A stretch of 64,000 nucleotides of DNA from Gaetbulibacter sp. S0825 (GCF_011777505.1 NZ_JAATJT010000002.1:62001-126000), one strand, 5' to 3'. Counted from the first letter of the stretch, positions 9,123-17,896 are shown. The notes: generated by a model not told the origin, from the sequence alone. A program made the numbers and translations.

Positions 9123-9581
9123 TTACTTGAAGTTTTTCTTGATGCGGTCTAAGTTACGCTTGTTATCTCTATCTTTTATGGTGTCGCGTTTATCGTACAA
9201 TTTTTTTCCTTTTGCTAAGCCAATTTCTAGTTTTGCAAAACCTTTGTCATTAATGAACAATCGCAAAGGAATGATGGTTAGACCAACATTTTTAACTTCT
9301 TTTTCAAGCTTTTTTAACTCACGTTTGTTTAAGAGTAGTTTTCTTGTCTCTTTTGGTCTGTGATTTATATAGTTTCCATATGCATACTCCTCAATAGTCA
9401 TATTGACCACAAAAAGTTCACCTCGATCATTAAACTCACAAAAACTCTCGGCAATAGAGGCTTTGCTATTTCGTATAGATTTAATTTCGGTGCCTGTTAA
9501 AACGATTCCAGCAGTGTATTTGTCAAGAATTTCATATTCAAAACGCGCTTTTTTGTTTTGTATGTTTATATGTTTCTGCAT
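9123..9581 (-). CDS. smpB: SsrA-binding protein SmpB
   Basis: SmpB binds tmRNA and delivers it to stalled ribosomes for trans-translation. The protein shows the family core: [13 protein letters not shown], then [19 protein letters not shown] and the [21 protein letters not shown] segment. The C-terminal tail [21 protein letters not shown] acts in the mRNA channel in characterised SmpB proteins. The ATG at 9581 gives 152 residues and the N-terminus usual in Flavobacteria; an in-frame ATG three codons earlier is less likely. It is divergent from the DUF6503-like lipoprotein. No tmRNA gene was found in the window. Confidence 0.95.
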   Translation of the reverse strand: MQKHINIQNKKARFEYEILDKYTAGIVLTGTEIKSIRNSKASIAESFCEFNDRGELFVVNMTIEEYAYGNYINHRPKETRKLLLNKRELKKLEKEVKNVGLTIIPLRLFINDKGFAKLEIGLAKGKKLYDKRDTIKDRDNKRNLDRIKKNFK

Positions 9582-9631
9582 GAAGTTCAAAACTACATAT
9601 TTTATTATTTATAATAGTGTTATTAATTAGC

Positions 9632-9639
9632 TATTTTTG
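9632..9639 (+). promoter_or_regulatory. -7 promoter element (TATTTTTG) of the DUF6503-like gene
   Basis: The octamer TATTTTTG fits the Bacteroidota sigma-A -7 consensus TAnnTTTG and lies 28 bases before the ATG at 9667. No good -33 TTTG is present at the usual distance, so this is a moderate-confidence call. Confidence 0.5.
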
Positions 9640-9666
9640 CGACAAAGCTTAATAAAAATACTAGAA

Positions 9667-10407
9667 ATGAAGCGCATTTTATTTAGTCTTACTTTTATTT
9701 TAATTGTTACATCATGTAAACCTGAAAAAACATTAACTACTCAAGATATAGTTGATAAAACTATTATGGTTTCTGGTGGCGAAAAATTTAAAACATCTAC
9801 CATTTCATTTGATTTTAGAGATATATATTATAAAGCAAATAGAAATAATGGCGTATACCAATATGAACGTGTTTTTAATGATTCTCTTGGAGAAATTAGA
9901 GATGTTTTATCTAACGACGGATTTAAAAGATATATTGATGAGACTAAAGTAGCGGTTGTGGATTCTATGACAGCTAAGTATACAAGATCTGTTAATTCAG
10001 TACACTATTTTTCAGTATTGCCCTTTGGGTTAAATGACGCAGCTGTTATTAAAGAACTTTTAGGCGAATCTAGTATAAAAGAAAAACTCTACTACAAAAT
10101 AAAAGTATCATTCAACCAAGAAGGAGGAGGTGACGATTATGAAGATATTTTTGTGTATTGGATTAATAAGGAGAGTTTCAAAGTAGATTATTTAGCTTAC
10201 TCTTATATGGATAGCCCAACGGAATTAGGTTTGAGATTTAGAGAAGCTTTTAATGAGCGTTATGTAAATGGTTTGAGATTTGTAGATTATAAAAATTATA
10301 AGCCAGAAGATGAAACTTTAGACTTATTTATCTTAGACTCTCTTTTTGATTCTGGAAAACTTAAACTACTTTCTAGGATAGAGAATGTAAATATTAAAGT
10401 TGACTAA
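9667..10407 (+). CDS. Lipoprotein, DUF6503-like
   Basis: ATG at 9667 gives a short signal peptide with a lipobox (LIVTSC), so the protein is probably a lipoprotein of about 246 residues. The mature part reads QDIVDKTIMVSGGEKFKTS followed by FDFRDIYYKANRNNGVYQYER. I associate this pattern with the flavobacterial family DUF6503, whose function is not known. The rest is beta-rich and ends without special motifs. An earlier TTG at 9637 is in frame but would bury the signal peptide. The gene is convergent with the histidine phosphatase gene, with 3 bases between stops. Confidence 0.75.
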   Translation: MKRILFSLTFILIVTSCKPEKTLTTQDIVDKTIMVSGGEKFKTSTISFDFRDIYYKANRNNGVYQYERVFNDSLGEIRDVLSNDGFKRYIDETKVAVVDSMTAKYTRSVNSVHYFSVLPFGLNDAAVIKELLGESSIKEKLYYKIKVSFNQEGGGDDYEDIFVYWINKESFKVDYLAYSYMDSPTELGLRFREAFNERYVNGLRFVDYKNYKPEDETLDLFILDSLFDSGKLKLLSRIENVNIKVD

Positions 10408-10410
10408 GAG

Positions 10411-10926
10411 CTAATCAATAACCAAAAGCGTATCCGACTTTTCACCACTTGGAGAAATAGTTACGATATACAAGTTAGCGTTGTTGTTATCATCTATACT
10501 ATCATATTTTTTAGCCCCTAAAACAGCATTTACAAAAGCAGGAGTAGTATTACTATGTCCAACTACAAGTACTGTTTTTCCTAATGTGTTATTAGCAAAT
10601 TCTTCAGAAAATAATTGTCTTGGGTCATAAATAGTTACTTCTAGCCCCTTTTTTTCAGCAGTTGGTTGAGCAGTTTGTTTGGTGCGATTATAATTGGTAG
10701 AATAGACAGCGTCAAATTCAATGTTTTCTAAAACAAAACTCCATTTTGCAGCTCTTAAAAGTCCCTTTTGAATTAAATTAGGATCTTTGTTGGTCTTGTC
10801 GCTTCTATCTTTTTCGGCGTGACGAATAAAGTAATACGTTGTTGTTTTTTCGTTGCTTTTTGAGTCTTGAGCAAATGTTGGCAGAGTTAAAAGTAAAACA
10901 ATGCAAAGTATAATAAGTCGTTTCAT
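10411..10926 (-). CDS. Exported histidine phosphatase family protein
   Basis: The protein starts with a signal peptide (LLLTLPTFAQ). It has the phosphohistidine motif of the branch: FIRHAEKDR, with the RHA sequence carrying the nucleophilic histidine. The second half contains VVGHSNTTPAFVNAVLG, where the second catalytic histidine lies, and YSTNYNRTKQTAQPT supplies the conserved arginine region. Members dephosphorylate small phosphate esters or phosphoproteins (the SixA/PhoE-like group); the export signal points to a periplasmic substrate. The length of 171 residues is typical of the short branch. Confidence 0.88.
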   Translation of the reverse strand: MKRLIILCIVLLLTLPTFAQDSKSNEKTTTYYFIRHAEKDRSDKTNKDPNLIQKGLLRAAKWSFVLENIEFDAVYSTNYNRTKQTAQPTAEKKGLEVTIYDPRQLFSEEFANNTLGKTVLVVGHSNTTPAFVNAVLGAKKYDSIDDNNNANLYIVTISPSGEKSDTLLVID

Positions 10927-11112
10927 AGTATTGTTTATGTGTATTATCCCAAAGATAGAATAGTTTAGTAACTATCTTATTAATATTTAAAAAAAATCAC
11001 TTTAATCTAGATAGTATTTTGCAATAATAAAAAAGAATAAAAACTACATTAATACTTAATCTATAAGGTAATTATTGTCGAATTAGTTATTTTTAGGGTT
11101 GGAAAAAAGAAA

Positions 11113-12096
11113 GTGGAAGGCATGACCTCAAATAAAATAAAATCACATAATAAGCGTAATGATGGTATTCCATTTGATGCTAATATATTTAAGGATATTA
11201 ATATTAATAAAAGCGCTGTTGAAAGGCGTGCTGCAACTTTGAGTGGAAGACGCTCAGTAAAAAAGCAGTGGCAAGCAGCATGGTTGCTTAAAGCATTAAG
11301 TTGTATAGATTTAACCACACTTGCAGGCGATGATACTAGAAGTAATGTACATAGATTGTGTGCTAAAGCACAATCACCTGTAAGACACGATTTGTTAAAA
11401 GCTATGGAAATGGACGATGCCAATATTACTGTTGCCGCAGTTTGTGTGTATCATAATTTAATAGGAGATGCAGTTGAGGCATTGAGAGACAGTAAAATCC
11501 CTATTGCAGCAGTTTCCACAGGATTTCCAGCAGGAAATATTCCTTTAAAAGAAAAAATTAAACAAATAGAATTATCAGTAGCAGCTGGAGCCTCTGAAAT
11601 AGATATTGTTGTAAGTAGAAATCTAGTTTTACAGTCTAATTGGAAAGCATTATATGATGAGGTTGCAGCATGCAGAAAAGCTTGTGGTGAAGCGCACATG
11701 AAAACCATTCTAGCCACAGGTGAAATACCTACCTATAGCAAAGTAGCCAAAGCAAGTTGGGTAAGTATGATGGCAGGATCTGACTTCATTAAAACAAGCA
11801 CAGGAAAAGAAAGTATTAATGCCACAATTCCTGTGAGTCTTGTCATGATTAGAGCTATTAGAGAATATTATGAACTAACAGGTTATAAAGTAGGCTTTAA
11901 ACCTGCAGGAGGAATCAGTAAAGCAAAACAAGCCTTAAATTGGTTGATTTTAATAAAAGAAGAATTAGGAGACGAATGGCTAAACTCTGAATTATTCCGA
12001 TTTGGAGCAAGCAGTTTATTAGGAGATATAGAGCGTCAGTTAGAGCATTACGTTACAGGACGTTATTCGGCATCGTTTAGACACCCAATGGCATAA
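11113..12096 (+). CDS. deoC: Deoxyribose-phosphate aldolase, long form
   Basis: DERA splits 2-deoxyribose 5-phosphate into glyceraldehyde 3-phosphate and acetaldehyde. The Schiff-base lysine is K227 in SDFIKTSTGKES and the proton-relay lysine is K263 in VGFKPAGGIS, both intact. At 327 residues it is the long form, with an extra N-terminal region (IDLTTLAGDDT). It precedes an ALDH16-like dehydrogenase by 10 bases and deoD by one further gene, so the three make a purine deoxynucleoside catabolic operon. GTG at 11113 follows an A/G-rich stretch; ATG at 11122 is the alternative start. Confidence 0.93.
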   Translation: MEGMTSNKIKSHNKRNDGIPFDANIFKDININKSAVERRAATLSGRRSVKKQWQAAWLLKALSCIDLTTLAGDDTRSNVHRLCAKAQSPVRHDLLKAMEMDDANITVAAVCVYHNLIGDAVEALRDSKIPIAAVSTGFPAGNIPLKEKIKQIELSVAAGASEIDIVVSRNLVLQSNWKALYDEVAACRKACGEAHMKTILATGEIPTYSKVAKASWVSMMAGSDFIKTSTGKESINATIPVSLVMIRAIREYYELTGYKVGFKPAGGISKAKQALNWLILIKEELGDEWLNSELFRFGASSLLGDIERQLEHYVTGRYSASFRHPMA

Positions 12097-12106
12097 AATT
12101 TATACA

Positions 12107-14494
12107 ATGAAGATTAAAGAGATATACGAAACAATGAGTTATGGTCCTGCACCTGAAAGTGCAGACGAAGCCATTCAGTTTTTAGAATCGCATAAAAGAG
12201 AATTTAAATTATTCATTAATGGAAAATGGGTAAAGCCTTCTTCTAATGAGTATTTTGAAACCATAAACCCTTGTACTAAAGAAGTGTTGGCTAAAATTTC
12301 TGAAGCTAACGAAACAGATGTAAATAAAGCAGTTACTGCTGCTAAAAAAGCATTGCCAGAATGGGTAAGTATTGGTCCTCACAAAAGAGCTAGATACTTA
12401 TATGCTTTGGCTAGACAAATACAAAAACACTCTCGCCTTTTTGCGGTTTTAGAATCTTTAGATAATGGTAAACCAATAAGAGAAACCAGAGATATTGATA
12501 TTCCTATCGTAGCAAGACATTTTTACCATCATGCTGGTTGGGCACAATTAAGAGATACCGAGTTAAAGGACTATAAAGAAGTAGGTGTTATAGGTCAAAT
12601 CATTCCTTGGAATTTTCCATTAATGATGTTAGCTTGGAAAATTGCTCCAGCCATTGCTATGGGAAATACTGTCGTTTTAAAACCAGCTGAATATACACCT
12701 TTAACAGCTTTATTGTTTGCAGAAATTTGCCAGCAAATAGGGTTGCCAAATGGTGTTGTAAATATCATAACAGGACATGGTAAAACAGGTGCAACTCTTG
12801 TAGACCACAAAGAAGTGAATAAAATTGCATTTACGGGCTCCACCGAAGTTGGTAAAATTATTCGAAGAGCTACAGCTGGAACTGGTAAAAAGTTATCATT
12901 AGAGCTAGGAGGTAAGTCGCCTTTTATTGTCTTTGAAGATGCCGATTTAGATAGTGTTGTTGAAGGTGTGGTTGATGCTATTTGGTTTAATCAAGGTCAA
13001 GTTTGTTGTGCAGGGTCAAGGCTACTAGTACAAGAAAGTATTGCAGATAAACTTTATAAGAAGATTAAAGCTAGAATGGAAACCTTGCGTATAGGAAATG
13101 CACTTGATAAAAGTATTGATATGGGAGCTGTAGTGGCAAAGGTTCAATTAAAAATAATTACAGATTTGGTTAAGCAAGGTGTAGACGAAGGTAGCACGCT
13201 TTGGCAACCATCATGGACGTGTCCAAAAGTCGGTTATTATTATCCACCAACCTTATTTACAGATGTTACACCATCGTCAACCATAGCGCAGGAAGAAATT
13301 TTTGGACCAGTTTTAGTGGCTATGAGTTTTAGATCTCATAAAGAAGCTGTTAAGTTGGCAAATAATACACGTTATGGTTTAGCTTGTAGTATTTGGACGG
13401 AAAATATCAATTTAGCATTGGATATTGCGCCTCAAATTAAAGCTGGAACTGCTTGGATAAATTGCACCAACGTATTTGATGCTGCTGCAGGTTTTGGAGG
13501 CTATCGCGAATCAGGTTTTGGTAGAGAAGGAGGTATTGAAGGATTGTACGAATACCTCAAACCTAAAGTTGATGATTTACTTTCTGATAAGCCAATTAAA
13601 GTTGCTAAAAAGACTGCAGCAAAACCAAATAGTAATGGTCAACCTAATGGTATAGATAGAACTACAAAAATGTATATTGGAGGCAAACAAGCAAGACCAG
13701 ATGGAGGTTACAGTACCGTTATTAAAAGCGAAAACGGTGATTATTTAGGTGAAGTATCTAAAGGAAATAGAAAAGATATAAGGAATGCAGTAGAAGCCGC
13801 ACACTTAAATTCTAGTTGGGAAGGTAAAACAGGGCATGCTAAAGCTCAAGTATTATATTATATAGCTGAAAATCTTGCTATTAGGAGAGAAGAATTTGCG
13901 GACAGAATAGTACAAATGACCAATCAAAATATGGCTTCAGCATTAGAAGAAGTAGATGTGTCAATCGATAGAATTTACTACTATGCAGCCATGGCAGATA
14001 AATATGATGGTAAAGTACATCATACTATACATAGAAATGTAACCTTAGCAATGCCAGAAGCTATTGGTGTTATGGGTATTATTTGTCCAAATGAGTCATC
14101 TCTATTAGGATTTATTTCAACAGTTATTCCAGCGATTGCTATGGGTAACAACGTTGTAGTTGTTCCTTCAGAAAATATGCCATTTTCAGCGACCGATTTT
14201 TATCAAATTTTAGAAACATCTGATGTACCTGCAGGAACAGTAAATATTGTAACAGGTTCTAAGGATGAATTATCCCAAGTTTTAGCAAAACATGATGATG
14301 TAGATGGTATTTGGTATTTTGGGACTAAAGAAGGTTCTAAAAATATCGAATTATTGTCAGCAGATAATATGAAAAGAACTTGGGTAAATTATGGAAAACA
14401 CAGAAATTGGTTAGACAAAACTCAAGGTGAGGGAACTACGTTCTTAAGAAAAGCAAGTCAAATAAAAAATATTTGGATTCCTTACGGAGAATAG
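12107..14494 (+). CDS. Two-domain ALDH16-like aldehyde dehydrogenase
   Basis: The 795-residue protein contains two aldehyde dehydrogenase modules. The first (about residues 30-480) is complete: PWNFP with N169, FTGSTEVG, LELGG with E266, and the catalytic C300 in NQGQVCCAG. The second (about 520-795) keeps the NAD-fold core (PEAIGVMGIICPNESS and PAIAMGNNVVVVPSE) but stops short and has no catalytic cysteine. This matches the ALDH16 arrangement. Sitting directly after deoC, it probably oxidises the acetaldehyde released by DERA; that role is inferred from position. The inactive second module may serve in assembly. Confidence 0.9.
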   Translation: MKIKEIYETMSYGPAPESADEAIQFLESHKREFKLFINGKWVKPSSNEYFETINPCTKEVLAKISEANETDVNKAVTAAKKALPEWVSIGPHKRARYLYALARQIQKHSRLFAVLESLDNGKPIRETRDIDIPIVARHFYHHAGWAQLRDTELKDYKEVGVIGQIIPWNFPLMMLAWKIAPAIAMGNTVVLKPAEYTPLTALLFAEICQQIGLPNGVVNIITGHGKTGATLVDHKEVNKIAFTGSTEVGKIIRRATAGTGKKLSLELGGKSPFIVFEDADLDSVVEGVVDAIWFNQGQVCCAGSRLLVQESIADKLYKKIKARMETLRIGNALDKSIDMGAVVAKVQLKIITDLVKQGVDEGSTLWQPSWTCPKVGYYYPPTLFTDVTPSSTIAQEEIFGPVLVAMSFRSHKEAVKLANNTRYGLACSIWTENINLALDIAPQIKAGTAWINCTNVFDAAAGFGGYRESGFGREGGIEGLYEYLKPKVDDLLSDKPIKVAKKTAAKPNSNGQPNGIDRTTKMYIGGKQARPDGGYSTVIKSENGDYLGEVSKGNRKDIRNAVEAAHLNSSWEGKTGHAKAQVLYYIAENLAIRREEFADRIVQMTNQNMASALEEVDVSIDRIYYYAAMADKYDGKVHHTIHRNVTLAMPEAIGVMGIICPNESSLLGFISTVIPAIAMGNNVVVVPSENMPFSATDFYQILETSDVPAGTVNIVTGSKDELSQVLAKHDDVDGIWYFGTKEGSKNIELLSADNMKRTWVNYGKHRNWLDKTQGEGTTFLRKASQIKNIWIPYGE

Positions 14495-14516
14495 ATTAAA
14501 CGAAATAATACAAGAG

Positions 14517-15218
14517 ATGAGTAGTATTCATATAGAAGCTAAAGTTGGAGATATTGCAGAAACTGTATTGCTTCCTGGAGACCCTTTAAGGGCAAAATAT
14601 GTAGCAGAAACCTACCTGAAAGATGTTGTTTGTTATAATAAAGTTAGAAACATGTTTGGTTTTACAGGGTACTATAATGGTAAAAAGGTCTCTGTTCAAG
14701 GAACTGGAATGGGAATGGGAAGCGCTTCCATATATATTCATGAATTAATTAACACCTATAATGCTAAAAACTTAATTAGGATAGGGACATGTGGCTCGAT
14801 ACAAGAAAATATTAATTTGGGTCAAGTGGTATTGGCAATGAGTGCTTCGGGAGATTCTGATGCTAATAGCTTGTATTTTGAAGGCATGCATTACGCAGCC
14901 ACTGCTGATTTTGATTTATTGTTAAAGGCTTATGAAGCAGCACAAAAACTAAATATAAAAACCTATAAAGGCTCTGTGTTTAGTACTAATACTTTTTACG
15001 ATGATATACCTAATAGATGGGGAAAATGGCAAAAACATGGAATTTTAGGTGTAGAAATGGAATCACAAATGTTATTTACACTAGCCAAAAGGTTTGATGT
15101 AAAAGCATTGTCTATACTTACAGTAAGTGATAACATTGTAACTGGTGAATCAACAAGTTCAAAAGAAAGAGAACAATCGTTTAACGATATGATGAAAATT
15201 GCTTTGGAACTAGCATAA
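14517..15218 (+). CDS. deoD: Purine-nucleoside phosphorylase, DeoD type
   Basis: The 233-residue protein belongs to the hexameric DeoD branch, which cleaves purine (deoxy)nucleosides with phosphate to give the base and (deoxy)ribose 1-phosphate. Family motifs include LLPGDPLRAKYVAETYL, GMGMGSASIYIHELI, RIGTCGSI for phosphate binding, GVEMESQ, and SDNIVTGE with the catalytic aspartate. It is the last gene of the deoC-ALDH-deoD run, 22 bases after the dehydrogenase, and a strong terminator follows. A phosphopentomutase would be needed to link its product to DERA; none is in the window. Confidence 0.95.
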   Translation: MSSIHIEAKVGDIAETVLLPGDPLRAKYVAETYLKDVVCYNKVRNMFGFTGYYNGKKVSVQGTGMGMGSASIYIHELINTYNAKNLIRIGTCGSIQENINLGQVVLAMSASGDSDANSLYFEGMHYAATADFDLLLKAYEAAQKLNIKTYKGSVFSTNTFYDDIPNRWGKWQKHGILGVEMESQMLFTLAKRFDVKALSILTVSDNIVTGESTSSKEREQSFNDMMKIALELA

Positions 15219-15244
15219 AATTATATATTCTTTTGGTAAAATCT

Positions 15245-15277
15245 AACCAGAATTACTCTTGTAATTCTGGTTTTTTT
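15245..15277 (+). terminator. Rho-independent terminator after the deo operon
   Basis: A perfect 12-base stem (15245-15256 with 15261-15272) encloses the loop TCTT and runs directly into a T tract. It lies 27 bases after the deoD stop. Confidence 0.9.
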
Positions 15278-15371
15278 GCATTTGCTAAATATATAGATAA
15301 GATTTTCTTAACTCAAGTATAAAAAAACACTTACAATGACTTCGGTCAGCTTTTAAGGATTATTTCGGATT

Positions 15372-15379
15372 TATTTTTG
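15372..15379 (+). promoter_or_regulatory. -7 promoter element (TATTTTTG) of the outer-membrane barrel gene
   Basis: TATTTTTG matches TAnnTTTG and lies 23 bases before the ATG at 15403, giving a short leader. No clear -33 TTTG is seen. Confidence 0.5.
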
Positions 15380-15402
15380 CTCAAAATTTAAACCAAATAA
15401 TC

Positions 15403-15957
15403 ATGAAAAAAACAATTTTAACATTATTAGTAGCTGTAGCATTTGTATTTAATATTCAAGCTCAAGAAGAAAGCCAAGGCTTTAAAGGAGCATGGTGGGG
15501 ATTAGCAGCAGGTAGTTATACTAACACTGAAGGTTCTGACGCTGTATTTACTTTATTACCAGCTGTAGGTAATTTTATTTCTCCAACTGTAACTGTTGGT
15601 GGTGCTTTAGGTTACACAAACGCTATTGGAAATACTGATACTTTTATAGTAAAGCCATTGGCTAGAAAGTATTGGGGAGTTACCGATAAATTCTTCATTT
15701 TTGGTGAAGCAAACGTACCTTTATTATTTAATGAAAATTTTAACGGCTATGGATTTAACATCGAGCCAGGTATTGATTATTTTATTGGAGGTAAATGGAC
15801 TATCGAAGCTAAATTTGGTAGATTTGGTTACAATGTAATTAAGCCAGATGGAGGAGATTCTGTAGGAACAACAAGTTTAGGATTTAATATGTTTGATAGC
15901 CAAACTCAAGAAGGTCTAGGTTCTGGTTTAACACTAGGATTAAAGTATATTTTCTAA
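15403..15957 (+). CDS. Outer-membrane beta-barrel (porin-like) protein
   Basis: The 184-residue protein has a signal peptide ending FNIQAQ at about residue 21. Alternating glycine/aromatic amphipathic strands follow (AWWGLAAGSY, PTVTVGGALGYTN, FIFGEANVPLLFN, FNIEPGIDYFIGGKW). It ends GLTLGLKYIF, with the terminal aromatic typical of barrel proteins inserted by the BAM machinery. It resembles small flavobacterial outer-membrane proteins of unknown specific role. It is monocistronic, with its own -7 element and a strong terminator 17 bases after the stop. The regular, alanine-rich codon use suggests good expression. Confidence 0.82.
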   Translation: MKKTILTLLVAVAFVFNIQAQEESQGFKGAWWGLAAGSYTNTEGSDAVFTLLPAVGNFISPTVTVGGALGYTNAIGNTDTFIVKPLARKYWGVTDKFFIFGEANVPLLFNENFNGYGFNIEPGIDYFIGGKWTIEAKFGRFGYNVIKPDGGDSVGTTSLGFNMFDSQTQEGLGSGLTLGLKYIF

Positions 15958-15973
15958 GAATTTGTTAAAAATA

Positions 15974-16004
15974 AAAAAAGCCGCTAAAAGCGGCTTTTTT
16001 TATT
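15974..16004. terminator. Bidirectional Rho-independent terminator
   Basis: The stem AGCCGC/GCGGCT (15979-15984 with 15990-15995) is flanked by an A run on one side and a T run on the other. It can therefore stop both the barrel gene (plus) and the TraB/GumN gene (minus), whose stops lie on either side. Confidence 0.9.
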
Positions 16005-16865
16005 TTATTGTACAGCCAAAACCGTAAATCCAGCTTTTCTAAGGAGTTTAATAACACCATATTCACCAGCTAAATGCCCAGCGCCAACACCAAAGAAAGT
16101 AGGTTGAGCTTTAGCATATTCTTCAATTCTTGGAATCCAATTGATATTTCTGTTTTTAAGTAAAATATCTTGATGTTTTGCTGTTGTTTTGTTGTTTTCA
16201 TCATCCATCATATCTAACATAGCAGTAATGTTTTCTTCTTCATAAATTTTAAACATTTTTGCAAAAGTAGCTTTATCATAAGCTAAGTTATCTTTAGCCA
16301 TTCTTATTAAGTCTGCGACTTGGTCTTCATAAGGTATAGTTTCAAATACTTGTAATTGATCTTCAATAGTTTCTAGACCGTAAACTTCTTCGTTTTGCTC
16401 TTTAGTGGCTTTCATTAATTCCAGTTCGAACGATTCCATTGGGCAATCCATCATTTTTGGATAAAGCATTGATGTTAAAAAAAATGGTTTAATATTTTGC
16501 ATCATGTTTATGGACATTCCTGCTTGGTTCGTAAATAAAGAATCTATAGCTGAAAATTCTTCATCTGATACGTAATCCTTTAGAGTTTTTCCATCTTTCA
16601 TGTACATGCCTCCCATCATTTTGCTTTGCATTGTTGGGTCGTCCATATCAAGTTCTAGAACCAGTTGAGTAGTTGCATCTAGAGCTTTTTTAATATCGCT
16701 GTCTAATGATGCATCACAGGTAATATGGATGGTTCCAAATAAATAAGATGGTTTTTCTAAACCATTTCCCGAAATTTCCCAAAGTGTTGAATTTTCCAGT
16801 TGTTGTGCTTTTGTAGCTGTAATTGAGAAAAAGACGCATAGCAAAAGTGACAATAAGTGTTTCAT
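16005..16865 (-). CDS. TraB/GumN family protein, exported
   Basis: A signal peptide (FFSITATKAQQ) precedes a TraB/GumN-type domain. The first family motif is KPSYLFGTIHITCD, containing the GxxH histidine. A second conserved region is LELDMDD with acidic residues, and the C-terminus has TFFGVGAGHLAGEYGVIKLL with the second GxGHLxG motif. The family is related to Tiki-type metallopeptidases, so a metal-dependent peptidase in the periplasm is possible; this is family knowledge rather than something shown here. The length of 286 residues is usual. It converges on the outer-membrane barrel gene across a shared terminator. Confidence 0.88.
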   Translation of the reverse strand: MKHLLSLLLCVFFSITATKAQQLENSTLWEISGNGLEKPSYLFGTIHITCDASLDSDIKKALDATTQLVLELDMDDPTMQSKMMGGMYMKDGKTLKDYVSDEEFSAIDSLFTNQAGMSINMMQNIKPFFLTSMLYPKMMDCPMESFELELMKATKEQNEEVYGLETIEDQLQVFETIPYEDQVADLIRMAKDNLAYDKATFAKMFKIYEEENITAMLDMMDDENNKTTAKHQDILLKNRNINWIPRIEEYAKAQPTFFGVGAGHLAGEYGVIKLLRKAGFTVLAVQ

Positions 16866-16917
16866 GAGGTTATTTTTAATTATGCTCTATAAGTAGTTTG
16901 TTTATATAAATTGTTAC

Positions 16918-16976
16918 AAAAAAAAGCAACAATCATCGTTTTTTCGAATCATGTTGCTTTTCAACTAACCAACCAA
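16918..16976 (-). repeat. Hairpin repeat copy 1 (terminator-like), downstream of the second deoC
   Basis: The element has a 10-base outer stem, AAAAGCAACA (16922-16931) pairing with TGTTGCTTTT (16952-16961). It is followed on the plus strand by CAACTAACCAACCAA. A second copy with the same stem and tail lies at 17836-17896. On the minus strand it ends in a T run and could terminate the gene at 17054-17719, whose stop is 78 bases away. The two copies have different internal loops. Confidence 0.7.
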
Positions 16977-17053
16977 ATATAAGACTGTATATAAAACAAA
17001 TTGTTACATCACTTTAACTAGATTAACTAGGTGTTAACATAGTTTTCGGAAAA

Positions 17054-17719
17054 TTAAGCTACAATTTGTTGATTTATTATTTCTTCCATAATTTTTGCAG
17101 AGTGAGTAGTGCCAATTCTATCGGCTCCTACATCTATGTATTTTAATGATGTCTCAATATCTTTAATATCACCAGAAGCTTCAATTTTTGCTAGACCTTT
17201 AAGGGTTTTTTTAATCATTTTCACAGCTATAAAAGTTGCTCCGCTTTTTGAAAATCCAGTAGATGTTTTAATAAAATCTGCTTTAGCATCAATACATATT
17301 TGACAGATTCTAAGAATTTCATTTTTAGAAAGCTCGCTAATCTCAATAATTACTTTTAACGGTTTTTTACCTATGGCTAATTTCACATCGCGAATATCTT
17401 TGTAAACTCCAACATAATTCATTCCCTTAAGCATTCCTAGGTTTATAACCATATCAATTTCATCTGCACCATCTTCTATGGCTTTTTTAGCTTCCATCAC
17501 TTTTGCTCTTGGAGAAGCGGTACCAAAAGGGAAACCTATAGTAGCACAAACTTTAACATCACTTTTAATTACATTATTTTTTGCAGTGAAAACGTTGCAA
17601 CTATTTACACACACTGAATAAAGATTATGTTGCTTAGCCTCGTTGCATAATTGTATAATTTCTTTTTTAGTTGCTGTGGGCTTGAGTAGTGAGTGATTGA
17701 AATAGGCTTGGAGCTGCAT
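17054..17719 (-). CDS. DeoC/DERA-like aldolase, divergent (second paralogue)
   Basis: The 221-residue protein has the short bacterial DERA layout: NHSLLKPTATKKE, VCVNSCNV, GADEIDMVINLG, and FIKTSTGFS with the Schiff-base lysine K151. The proton-relay lysine of DERA, normally in a V-K-A-S-G-G motif, is replaced by glutamate E180 (KIEASGDI). The glycine pair and the terminal phosphate-binding GTSS motif are also altered (ASGD, GTTHS). It may therefore have low DERA activity or a different substrate. It stands alone, flanked by two hairpin repeats, while a fully conserved deoC lies 5 kb away in the deo operon. Confidence 0.82.
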   Translation of the reverse strand: MQLQAYFNHSLLKPTATKKEIIQLCNEAKQHNLYSVCVNSCNVFTAKNNVIKSDVKVCATIGFPFGTASPRAKVMEAKKAIEDGADEIDMVINLGMLKGMNYVGVYKDIRDVKLAIGKKPLKVIIEISELSKNEILRICQICIDAKADFIKTSTGFSKSGATFIAVKMIKKTLKGLAKIEASGDIKDIETSLKYIDVGADRIGTTHSAKIMEEIINQQIVA

Positions 17720-17835
17720 AGAATTTTGTTTTAAGTTTACCCTTTATTTTATATACGGTGTGTTTTAAAAGATAGATTTCAATGCTTTAATATTTATGTT
17801 TTATTTAAGATTTTTGACTTAGAAACAGTGATCTT

Positions 17836-17896
17836 AAAAAAAAGCAACAATCATCATTTTTAATGAATCATGTTGCTTTTTCAACTAACCAACCAA
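17836..17896 (-). repeat. Hairpin repeat copy 2 (terminator-like), downstream of clpB
   Basis: The stem GCAACA (17844-17849) with TGTTGC (17871-17876) is extended by A/T pairs, with a further 5-base TCATT/AATGA inner stem. The plus-strand tail CAACTAACCAACCAA is identical to copy 1. On the minus strand it lies 26 bases after the clpB stop and ends in eight Ts, so it is a good terminator for clpB. Confidence 0.75.

Noticed and set aside
16918-17896. Possible attenuator leader peptides inside the two hairpin repeats
   Set aside because: The frames that open with the ATG in the stem differ between the copies (one stops after five codons, the other after ten), so no peptide is conserved.
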